Part shown: positions 1-6,093 of the stretch, in pieces
How positions within the stretch are numbered: position 1 is the first letter of the stretch
Layout of the letters: every line of letters starts with the position of its first letter
Assembly (NCBI GenBank): GCA_023383735.1
Contig: JAHDYN010000052.1
Span: 1 to 8,982, forward strand
Source of the DNA: Gammaproteobacteria bacterium
GTDB lineage: Bacteria > Pseudomonadota > Gammaproteobacteria > Steroidobacterales > GCA-2729495
Length of the DNA stretch: 8,982 nucleotides
Direction: 5' to 3'
Notes under the pieces: model-generated
Seen by the model: only the letters and a program-made list of their open reading frames with translations
Told to the model about the DNA's origin: nothing
The model's database searches: none
Position numbers and translations under genes: made by a program

Positions 1-43
1 CGGTTTCGATCTTCAATAGTACGCAGCGGACCTGGCGGGACAT
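1..43 (-). CDS. yggX: YggX-family Fe(2+)-trafficking protein, 5' end only
   Basis: Only the first 14 codons lie in the window, and the gene runs off the left edge. They read MSRQVRCVLLKIET, which fits the conserved YggX start (MSR, Cys at residue 7, Glu at about 13). YggX is a small cytoplasmic protein that protects iron-sulfur enzymes from oxidative damage and is thought to handle labile iron; Cys7 is important in the enteric homologue. The ATG is 14 bases past the mutY stop, with an AAGG Shine-Dalgarno 7 bases upstream, so it is the second gene of a mutY-yggX operon as in E. coli. The identification rests on a short N-terminus plus synteny. Confidence 0.75.
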   Translation of the reverse strand, partial: MSRQVRCVLLKIET

Positions 44-57
44 TGGGGAACCTTGAT

Positions 58-1113
58 TTACAACAGCGAATCGATCAGACGGGTTACGGGCGCGGCAAGA
101 CCAATCTCTGCCGGCACGGCCTTGTTATACCAGAGCCACCGGTCGCTCTCCATCGCGCGCAGCGGCACCGCGGCCAGGTGGCACTCGACCGGCGTGATGT
201 CGAGGTCGAAGTGCGTGAAGCCGTGGCGAAGCACGGGGCGCACGCGCCGCAGCCCGGGGGCAGTGCCGAGCTGCGCACTGCACCACTCGCCCGCCGCCTC
301 GACGGAGCTGATTTCCGGCAGGCCCCACAGGCCACCCCAGATGCCGGTCTCGGCGCGACGCTCGAGCAGCACGGCACCATCGGCACGCGCACAGAGCAGC
401 AGCACGCAGTGGCGCAAGGGGCGCACCCTGGCCGGCTTGCGCGCCGGCAGTTGTTCGGTGAGTCCCCCGGCGTGCGCCAGGCAAGCCTCGCGCAGGGGGC
501 ACAGCGCGCAGGCCGGTTTGCGCCGCGTGCACACCGACGCACCCAGGTCCATGATCGCCTGCGTGTAGTGCGCGACGCGCTGCGTGGGCGTGCAGTCCTC
601 GGCCAGCGCCCAGAGCTGTCGCTGCACGGCTGATGCAGAGGGCTGGCCGTCGATGCAGAACACGCGGGCGAGCACGCGCTTGACGTTGCCGTCGAGTATC
701 GCGTGGCGCTGGCCGGCAGACAGCGCGAGGATCGCACCGGCGGTGGAGCGGCCGATGCCGGGCAGCGCTGACAGGGCATCGAAGGCCGCCGGCACGACGC
801 CGCCATGCCGCTCGCACACGAGCCGCGCGGCGCGATGCAGGTTGCGGGCACGGGCGTAGTAACCGAGACCGGACCAGCGGTGCAGCACGGCGTCGGCCGG
901 CGCGGCGGCCAGCGCCTGCACATCGGGGAAAGCCTGCATGAAGCTGTCGTAGTAGCGCAGGACGGTCGCCACCTGGGTTTGCTGGAGCATGATTTCCGAC
1001 ACCCAGACGCGGTACGGCGTGGGGCTTTTCTGCCAGGGCAGATCGTGGCGGCCGTGCCGGTCCCACCAGTCGAGCAGCAGGGGCGCGAGCTGCATCCCGA
1101 ATCCTGAATCCAT
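58..1113 (-). CDS. mutY: A/G-specific adenine DNA glycosylase MutY
   Basis: 351 aa, about the usual MutY length. It removes adenine mispaired with 8-oxoguanine or guanine in base-excision repair. The N-terminal glycosylase domain carries SEIMLQQTQV with catalytic Glu40, a helix-hairpin-helix LPGIGRSTAG at 117-126, and ILDGNVKR with catalytic Asp141. The [4Fe-4S] cluster loop has Cys195, 202, 205 and 211 with C-x6-C-x2-C-x5-C spacing. Residues from about 230 to the end form the NUDIX-like 8-oxoG recognition domain, with FTHFDLDI and the ending LAAPVTRLI. The start is ambiguous. ATG 1113 has TAGG 9 bases upstream; the in-frame ATG at 1095 (residue 7) has AGGA 6 bases upstream and gives an N-terminus closer to E. 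coli MutY. The gene is complete and cotranscribed with yggX. Confidence 0.97.
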   Translation of the reverse strand: MDSGFGMQLAPLLLDWWDRHGRHDLPWQKSPTPYRVWVSEIMLQQTQVATVLRYYDSFMQAFPDVQALAAAPADAVLHRWSGLGYYARARNLHRAARLVCERHGGVVPAAFDALSALPGIGRSTAGAILALSAGQRHAILDGNVKRVLARVFCIDGQPSASAVQRQLWALAEDCTPTQRVAHYTQAIMDLGASVCTRRKPACALCPLREACLAHAGGLTEQLPARKPARVRPLRHCVLLLCARADGAVLLERRAETGIWGGLWGLPEISSVEAAGEWCSAQLGTAPGLRRVRPVLRHGFTHFDLDITPVECHLAAVPLRAMESDRWLWYNKAVPAEIGLAAPVTRLIDSLL

Positions 1114-1215
1114 GCGCTACAGCCTATCAATTTGCCCGCCACGCCGGGGACATGGCCCGAACTGTGCGCTCGCGCAGGCCACCCGGCCTGTGGATGTGAA
1201 CCGGGTCTCATCGAC

Positions 1216-1243
1216 TTGTCATAGTCGGGCCTTAGGCTACACG
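1216..1243 (+). promoter_or_regulatory. Weak candidate promoter for the signalling operon
   Basis: TTGTCA at 1216-1221 and TACACG at 1238-1243 are separated by 16 bases and lie about 70 bases upstream of the GGDEF-EAL start. The -35 is good but the -10 matches only three of six consensus bases. This is the only sigma70-like arrangement I could find in the 199-base gap between mutY and the operon. That gap also holds a short CGGGG-ATG-CCCCG hairpin around 1277-1289, close to the start codon. Nothing else was recognised there. Confidence 0.2.
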
Positions 1244-1312
1244 ACATCTGCAGACGTGGGGACGACGTGGTCGGCCGGGGATGCCCCGCCCGCCCGCACA
1301 GATCGGAAAGCG

Positions 1313-3049
1313 ATGAAGCTTCTGCTGGTTGAGGACAATCAGGCTGACGTTGAGTTTCTCGCCGCCTCGCTGCGCCGTCAGCGCGCCAGCGATGTGGAGA
1401 TGGTCAACGTGCAGTCGCTCGGCAGCGCCACCGAGCGCCTTGCCGGCGAGAAGTTCGATATCGTGCTGCTCGACCTGCACCTGCCGGATGCCTCCGGGCT
1501 TGAATGCATCGATGCCATCCAGGCCATCGACAACGAGATCCCCATCGTCGTGCTCAGCGGCCAGGATGACGAGGAGTTTGCCGTCAGCATCCTGAACAAG
1601 GGCGCCCAGGACTATCTCGTGAAGTGGGAGGGCCAGGGACGCACCATCCTGCGCTCGGTGCGCTACGCGATCGAGCGCAAGCGCTCCGAACTGCGGCTCA
1701 ACTACATGGCGCAGTTCGATGCGCTGACCGGCATCCCGAACCGCCAGTATTTCAATGACCAGCTGACGCGTGCCACGGCGAGGGCGCGCCGCGACGGCCG
1801 CAAGGTGACGCTGCTGTTTCTCGACCTCGACGAGTTCAAGGTGGTGAACGACACGCTCGGCCACGATGCCGGAGACCACCTGCTGAAGGAAGTGGCGAGC
1901 CGTATCCAGCGCTCGGTGCGCACCGGCGATGTGGTCGCCCGGCTCGGCGGCGACGAGTTTGCGGTGCTGCTGGAGGGCCTGACCGGGCCGCTGGAAGTCG
2001 AGACCATCGCGACCGGCCTGCTGAAGCTGATCTCGCAGCCCTATCACATCGCCGACCGGCAGCTCGACATCACGACCAGCATCGGCATCACGATGTATCC
2101 GAACGACAGCGCCGATACGCAGATGATGCTGAAGAACGCCGACATCGCCATGTACCAGGCCAAGGAGAACGGCCGCAACAACGTCACCTTCTTCACCGAG
2201 CGCATGCACGCCGAGTTGATGGAGTACCACGAGCTCGAAAGGGATATCCGCGAAGCCCTGCGGCTCGACGAGTTCCATGTCGTGTACCAGCCGAAGGTGA
2301 ACGCAACCAACCGCCGCCTGCAGGGCCTCGAGGCGCTGCTGCGCTGGACCAGCCCGACGCGCGGCAAGGTCAGCCCCGGCACCTTCATTCCGGTCGCCGA
2401 GGAAAGCGGGCACATCATTCCGCTCGGTTACTGGGTGCTCGACCAGGTCTGCCAGACGCTGAAGATCTGGGAGGAAAAAGACCTGCCGCGCGTGCCGGTA
2501 TCGGTAAACGTGTCGGCCCGGCAGTTCCAGCAGCCTGATTTCCACAAGCGCGTGGCACAGATACTCGCGGCCCACGATGTCGATCCGGCACTGATCGAGA
2601 TCGAGCTGACCGAAGGCCTGGTGATGGAAGACAGCGAGGCGGCGCAGCTGGAACTGCTGCGCCTCAAGCGCATCGGCCTGCGGATCTCGATCGACGATTT
2701 CGGCACCGGCTATTCCTGCCTGAGCTATCTCCGCCGTTTCCCGATCGATGTGCTGAAGATCGACCGCTCCTTCGTGATGGAGATCGGTGTCAGCCAGGAC
2801 GGCGAGAGCATCATCGACGCGATCATCTCGCTGGCGCGGAGCCTCAGGCTGGAAACGGTCGCGGAAGGCGTGGAGACCAACGAACAGCTCGACTTCCTGC
2901 TCGAGCGCGGCTGCCACATCGTGCAGGGCTACCTGTTCGGCGTGCCGATGGAGCAGGCGCTGATCGAACCGCTGCTGGCCGAACTCAACAACGCAGGCGT
3001 CGACTCCACCGCAACCCGGCTGGCGCTGGCCGCGGCCAGTCGCCGCTGA
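1313..3049 (+). CDS. Response regulator with GGDEF and EAL domains (c-di-GMP turnover)
   Basis: 578 aa, cytoplasmic, no membrane segments. REC domain, residues 1-120: acidic pair Glu7/Asp8, phosphoacceptor Asp54 (LLDLHLPD), Ser82 and Lys104. GGDEF domain, about 130-295: DALTGIPNR at 136-144, LDLDEFKVVND at 170-180, active-site GGDEF at 212-216, and an inhibitory-site RTGD (Arg203, Asp206) five residues before it. EAL domain, about 305-555: EALLRW at 340-345, Asn399, Glu431, DDFGTGYS from Asp461, KID with Lys482, VAEGVE with Glu518, and Gln538. All expected cyclase and phosphodiesterase residues are present, so it could both make and degrade c-di-GMP, with the balance set by REC phosphorylation. 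The ATG at 1313 was chosen because the REC domain begins there (MKLLLVED) with GGAAAG just upstream; the frame stays open further upstream but encodes unrelated sequence antisense to mutY. First gene of a three-gene operon. Confidence 0.95.
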   Translation: MKLLLVEDNQADVEFLAASLRRQRASDVEMVNVQSLGSATERLAGEKFDIVLLDLHLPDASGLECIDAIQAIDNEIPIVVLSGQDDEEFAVSILNKGAQDYLVKWEGQGRTILRSVRYAIERKRSELRLNYMAQFDALTGIPNRQYFNDQLTRATARARRDGRKVTLLFLDLDEFKVVNDTLGHDAGDHLLKEVASRIQRSVRTGDVVARLGGDEFAVLLEGLTGPLEVETIATGLLKLISQPYHIADRQLDITTSIGITMYPNDSADTQMMLKNADIAMYQAKENGRNNVTFFTERMHAELMEYHELERDIREALRLDEFHVVYQPKVNATNRRLQGLEALLRWTSPTRGKVSPGTFIPVAEESGHIIPLGYWVLDQVCQTLKIWEEKDLPRVPVSVNVSARQFQQPDFHKRVAQILAAHDVDPALIEIELTEGLVMEDSEAAQLELLRLKRIGLRISIDDFGTGYSCLSYLRRFPIDVLKIDRSFVMEIGVSQDGESIIDAIISLARSLRLETVAEGVETNEQLDFLLERGCHIVQGYLFGVPMEQALIEPLLAELNNAGVDSTATRLALAAASRR

Positions 3050-3065
3050 TACCGGCAGCACCGGC

Positions 3066-4619
3066 ATGCTGTCCCTCACGACTGCCGCCCCCAACGAGAT
3101 CAGCCCGGCCCTGCAGGCCACGCTGACGGCAAGCGGCATCGGTCTCTACTCCTTCGATCCGGAAACGGACGTTTTTGCCGTCGACGCGACCTGCCGGAAG
3201 CTGTTCGACATCGATCCGGACACGCCGTTGTCGCCTGATGTCATGCTGTCGCGGATACACCCGGACGACGTGCCGCGCTACTGGGCGGCAGCTGCCGAAA
3301 GCGTGCAGACCGGCAACTTTGCCTGTGACTACCGCGTGATACACCGCGACGGCTCGGTGCACTTCGTCAGCGGCCGGGGCAACCTCCATGCCGCCGACGG
3401 CAGCAAGGGCCCGCGGCTGCTTGGCGTCTGCGTGGACGTCACGGCACGGCAGGCACTGGAAGCCGAACTCCAGGCCACGCAGGCGCGCATGCAGCATCTG
3501 GCCGACGGCGTGCCGGGCCTGTTCGCCTATGTGGACCGCAACTACATCATCCGCTTCCTGAGCAGCGAGTATGACCAGTGGTACGGCTACTCGCGCGCCC
3601 GCCACCTGAATGAACCGATCACCAGCGTGATCACTCCGGAAACCTGGCTGAACCGCAAACCGCTGTACGACCGCTGCCTGGCGGGCGAGGTCATCCAGTA
3701 CGAGGAAAGCCGCCGGATGGCCAGCGGCGAGCAGCGCTTTTATGCCGTGACCTACCAGCCGGATCGCAATGCCGATGGCGAAGTGGTGGGGATTCTTTCG
3801 CTGGCGATGGACATCACCGATCGCCGCGCGGTGGAGCGCGCCCTCGAGCAGAAGTCCGAGGAACTCGAACGCTCCAACCGCGATCTCGAGCAGTTTGCCT
3901 ATGTCGCCTCGCACGATCTGAAGGCGCCGTTGCGCGCCATCGAGATCCTGGTGGAATGGCTGCAGGAGGATCTGGCGACATTCGAAGGCGGCGAGGTCCA
4001 GCAGAATCTCGGCCTGCTCAAGCAACGTACGGCGCGCCTGCACCGCCTGCTCGACGACCTGATGGCCTACTCGCGCGCCGCTCGCAAGCCCGGCGAGGTC
4101 GCCGAGGTGGACACCCGTCTGCTGGTCACCGACCTGTTCACGCTGCTCGCCCCGCCGGCTTCCCTGCGCATGGAGGCCAGCGCCTCATTGCCGCTGATCC
4201 GCGCCCACCAGGTACCGCTGGAGCAGGTGCTGCGCAACCTGATCAACAACGCAATCAAGCACCATCCGACCAAGGACGGCCGGGTGCGGGTCTACGCCCA
4301 GGACAAGGACGGGGAACTGCTGTTTGCCGTCGAGGACGACGGCGCGGGCATCCCGCAGGAATACGCCGAAAAGGTCTTCCAGATGTTTCAGACCTTGCAG
4401 CCGCGTGACGATATAGAGGGCAGCGGCATGGGGCTGGCGATCGTCAAGCGCATCGTCGAATGGCAGGGTGGCCGGATCTGGTTCCATGGCGGGCCGGGCG
4501 GCTGCGGCACCGTGTTCAAGTTCACGTGGAAAAAACTGCCGGGGGCCCTGACGGGCGCAGGCACCAACGAGGTGAGAGATGAGCAACCAGGACAAGACCG
4601 TACACATCTTGCTGGCTGA
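3066..4619 (+). CDS. Soluble PAS-PAS sensor histidine kinase
   Basis: 517 aa without a signal peptide or membrane span, so it senses a cytoplasmic signal. PAS domain 1 covers about 15-128, including IHPDDVPRYW and a PAC segment ending GVCVDVTAR. PAS domain 2 covers about 140-253, ending LAMDITDRR. A coiled-coil linker (254-277) leads to the HisKA domain, with H-box ASHDLKAPLR and phosphoacceptor His283. The HATPase_c domain has the N-box NLINNAIKHH (Asn395), G1 motif DDGAGIP (from Asp424), F-box VFQMF and G2 motif GSGMGLAIVKRI from 452. This kinase subtype resembles those paired with Rcp1-like regulators, but no phytochrome GAF or PHY domain is present. The ATG lies 16 bases after the GGDEF-EAL stop with no convincing Shine-Dalgarno, which suggests translational coupling. 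The last 26 residues run past the ATPase core and overlap the next gene. The ligand is unknown; heme, flavin and redox signals are all possible for PAS domains. Confidence 0.93.
   Translation: MLSLTTAAPNEISPALQATLTASGIGLYSFDPETDVFAVDATCRKLFDIDPDTPLSPDVMLSRIHPDDVPRYWAAAAESVQTGNFACDYRVIHRDGSVHFVSGRGNLHAADGSKGPRLLGVCVDVTARQALEAELQATQARMQHLADGVPGLFAYVDRNYIIRFLSSEYDQWYGYSRARHLNEPITSVITPETWLNRKPLYDRCLAGEVIQYEESRRMASGEQRFYAVTYQPDRNADGEVVGILSLAMDITDRRAVERALEQKSEELERSNRDLEQFAYVASHDLKAPLRAIEILVEWLQEDLATFEGGEVQQNLGLLKQRTARLHRLLDDLMAYSRAARKPGEVAEVDTRLLVTDLFTLLAPPASLRMEASASLPLIRAHQVPLEQVLRNLINNAIKHHPTKDGRVRVYAQDKDGELLFAVEDDGAGIPQEYAEKVFQMFQTLQPRDDIEGSGMGLAIVKRIVEWQGGRIWFHGGPGGCGTVFKFTWKKLPGALTGAGTNEVRDEQPGQDRTHLAG
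4569..4576 (+). promoter_or_regulatory. Strong Shine-Dalgarno inside the kinase gene
   Basis: GAGGTGAG lies just upstream of ATG 4579, inside the 3' end of the kinase reading frame. It is the best ribosome binding site in the operon. It fixes the start of the response regulator and supports the 41-base gene overlap being real. Confidence 0.7.
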
Positions 4620-5079
4620 GGACGACCAGATCGACCAGAAGGCCTTTTTGCGCGCCTTCGACAAGCTGCGCATCAAGAACCCGGTCACGATCGCCAAGGA
4701 CGGCCTGGAAGCCTGGGAAATTCTCAAGGGCAGCAACGACAGGCCGCCGCTGGCACGGCCCAACCTGCTGATTCTCGACATCAACATGCCGCGCATGAAC
4801 GGCCTCGAACTGCTGGAGCGGATCCGCGAGGATGCCGAGCTGCACGATTCGATCGTGTTCATGCTGACGACCTCGAACGACGAAGAAGACAAGATCGAGG
4901 CCTTCAACCTGAATGTCGCCGGTTACATGCTGAAATCGAATATCGGCCAGAGCTTTGTCAGGGCCGTGGAGATGGTGGACAACTACTGGCGGGTGGTGGA
5001 GTTCCCGCGCGCCATGTCAGGCGGCGGGCCGGCGCACGCCGCAAGCCGCGGCACCGCGGACAGCCGCGGGATGCTTTGA
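4579..5079 (+). CDS. Single-domain response regulator, Rcp1-like
   Basis: 166 aa, consisting of one CheY-like receiver domain and a short tail with no DNA-binding or enzymatic output. Visible residues are the acidic cluster Glu14/Asp15/Asp16, phosphoacceptor Asp67 in LILDINMPRMNG, the threonine switch in LTTS (97-98) and Lys119. The helix-5 region ends NYWRVVEFP, a signature seen in Rcp1-type regulators that partner phytochrome-like kinases. Residues 146-166 are Gly/Ala/Arg-rich and probably disordered. The start overlaps the kinase gene by 41 bases in a different frame and has a strong GAGGTG Shine-Dalgarno, so the pair is almost certainly cotranslated and cognate. It may act as a phosphate sink, a shuttle, or a protein-interaction switch. 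Its stop lies 16 bases from the convergent gene's stop. Confidence 0.93.
   Translation: MSNQDKTVHILLAEDDQIDQKAFLRAFDKLRIKNPVTIAKDGLEAWEILKGSNDRPPLARPNLLILDINMPRMNGLELLERIREDAELHDSIVFMLTTSNDEEDKIEAFNLNVAGYMLKSNIGQSFVRAVEMVDNYWRVVEFPRAMSGGGPAHAASRGTADSRGML
5046..5069 (+). repeat. Three CCGCGG palindromes, possible stem-loop
   Basis: CCGCGG occurs at 5046-5051, 5054-5059 and 5064-5069. Because each hexamer is self-complementary, the second and third can form a 6-bp all-GC hairpin with the loop ACAG. It sits at the 3' end of the response regulator coding sequence, just before the convergent gene. No T-tract follows (GATGCTTTGAC), so a classical intrinsic terminator is doubtful. In a GC-rich Ala/Arg/Gly coding tail it may be chance. 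Confidence 0.3.
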
Positions 5080-5095
5080 CTCCTGCCGGGGAAGC

Positions 5096-5485
5096 TCAGG
5101 GACAGGCGTCTTCGGCATCGATGATGAGCGCGCTCATCTCCGACGACAGCTCATCGCGACGCTTGTCGGACGCATTGCTCTTGTCGAGCTGCTCGTCGGC
5201 CTTCTTCACCGTTGCGCTGTCATCCGAATTGGAGGCAACCAGCAGCAGCCCGAGCTTGAAGTCTGCGGGTTTCAGCTTGCCCTTCATGTAGTCCCAGACA
5301 CACTGGCACTGCCGCTCATCCAGGCCATCGACCTTGCAGACCTCTGCATCGAAGATCGCACGCTGACCTGCGTCGCTGCTCATGTCCTGGGCCAGCACCG
5401 GTCCGGCGCCGGACAGGGCGAGTAGCGCGGCAGCCGGCACCAGGCCAGCCCGGCCGCGACATGAAGACTGGAAACTTCTGTTCAT
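5096..5485 (-). CDS. Small exported cysteine-containing protein, function unknown
   Basis: 129 aa, not recognised as a named family. The N-terminus is a Sec signal peptide: basic MNRSFQSSCRGR, a hydrophobic Ala/Leu core, and a likely signal peptidase I site after VLA (residue 32). The mature part of about 97 residues carries Cys50, Cys60, Cys62 and Cys128; C-x9-C-x-C followed by WDYMKGKL is the most distinctive stretch. Four cysteines in a periplasmic protein suggest two disulfides or metal binding. The C-terminal half is charged and probably helical. ATG 5485 has GGAG 7 bases upstream. A signal peptide, a good Shine-Dalgarno and an upstream promoter candidate support a real gene. It lies convergent to the response regulator and downstream of the HEAAH gene on the same strand. 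Confidence 0.75.
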   Translation of the reverse strand: MNRSFQSSCRGRAGLVPAAALLALSGAGPVLAQDMSSDAGQRAIFDAEVCKVDGLDERQCQCVWDYMKGKLKPADFKLGLLLVASNSDDSATVKKADEQLDKSNASDKRRDELSSEMSALIIDAEDACP

Positions 5486-5512
5486 GATGAATCTCCGTGC
5501 TGCTGACTGTGG

Positions 5513-5541
5513 ATTCTGGCCAAGCGCAGTGCGGCGTGCAA
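5513..5541 (-). promoter_or_regulatory. Candidate sigma70 promoter for the small exported protein
   Basis: Read on the minus strand, TTGCAC (5541-5536) and CAGAAT (5518-5513) are separated by 17 bases. They place a start about 20 bases upstream of the ATG at 5485, just ahead of its GGAG site. The -10 matches four of six consensus bases and the -35 three of six. It begins immediately past the stop of the upstream HEAAH gene, so the exported-protein gene could be expressed independently of it. Confidence 0.35.
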
Positions 5542-5542
5542 C

Positions 5543-6043
5543 TCAGCCAGCAGGCCGGCGCACAGTACCAGCCGCCGGCACCAGCATGCCGTGCCGCTCC
5601 AGCCACAGCCGGGCATCCTCCGCGTCGCTTTCGAACCAGCGCTGCGTCGAGCCGAGCCTGAAGGTATAGCCCCAGGCATCCATGTCGGCGAAGAGCTGCT
5701 GCCGGTTGAAGCGGCTGGAATCAGTCAAGGCAGCGATCCGGTCGATCAGCAGCACCTGCAGATAGCACACCGCATCTTCCTCGGCATAGTCGCCGCCGGC
5801 ATCCCGGTCCAGCACCTCGCGGCGCTGCGGATCCATGCACAGGTAGTGCGCCGCCTCGTGCAGCGCGGAATGCAGCGGCGTGTCCAGACGTACAAAGAGC
5901 TGGTGGCGGATCAGGCCGGCTTCGGACTCGCCCCAGTAGCTGCCGGGGATCGGTGCGCCCGCCGCCACCAGGACCACGCCGAGTCCGCTTTCGGCAAACA
6001 GCCCGCCAAGCAGATCGACGCCGATTTCCGCTACTGTCATCAT
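5543..6043 (-). CDS. HEAAH-motif protein, possible zinc metalloprotein
   Basis: 166 aa from ATG 6043. I do not recognise a named family. The key feature is LHEAAHYLCMD, an HExxH zinc-binding signature (His62, Glu63, His66), followed by DRDAGGDYAEEDAVCYLQVLL, in which Glu88/Glu89 could supply a third metal ligand. No signal peptide or membrane span is obvious, so it is probably cytoplasmic. The C-terminus is helical and Trp-rich (DMDAWGYTFRLGSTQRWF). The reading frame is open to ATG 6127, but that start would overlap the divergent gene by 34 bases; the tandem ATGs at 6043 and 6040, with GAG five bases upstream of 6043, fit better. Whether it is an active peptidase cannot be decided from the sequence. 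Confidence 0.8.
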   Translation of the reverse strand: MMTVAEIGVDLLGGLFAESGLGVVLVAAGAPIPGSYWGESEAGLIRHQLFVRLDTPLHSALHEAAHYLCMDPQRREVLDRDAGGDYAEEDAVCYLQVLLIDRIAALTDSSRFNRQQLFADMDAWGYTFRLGSTQRWFESDAEDARLWLERHGMLVPAAGTVRRPAG

Positions 6044-6093
6044 CACTGCTCGAACATCAGCCGGCTTTGCACATGCAGGGGACAGTCTAGACG

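Noticed and set aside
84..1247. Minus-strand frame overlapping mutY in another phase
   Set aside because: Ser/Arg/Pro/Cys-rich translation typical of a shadow frame; mutY explains the region.
989..1312. Possible 108-residue N-terminal extension of the REC-GGDEF-EAL protein
   Set aside because: It is antisense to mutY for much of its length, shows no domain, and the receiver domain begins exactly at ATG 1313 with a purine-rich site upstream.
1232..3139. 635-codon open frame on the minus strand
   Set aside because: It is antisense to the GGDEF-EAL gene, whose motifs are unambiguous; long antisense frames are common in GC-rich DNA.
2985..4043. 352-codon minus-strand open frame opposite the kinase
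   Set aside because: It mirrors the kinase coding sequence, with low-complexity composition and no recognisable domain.
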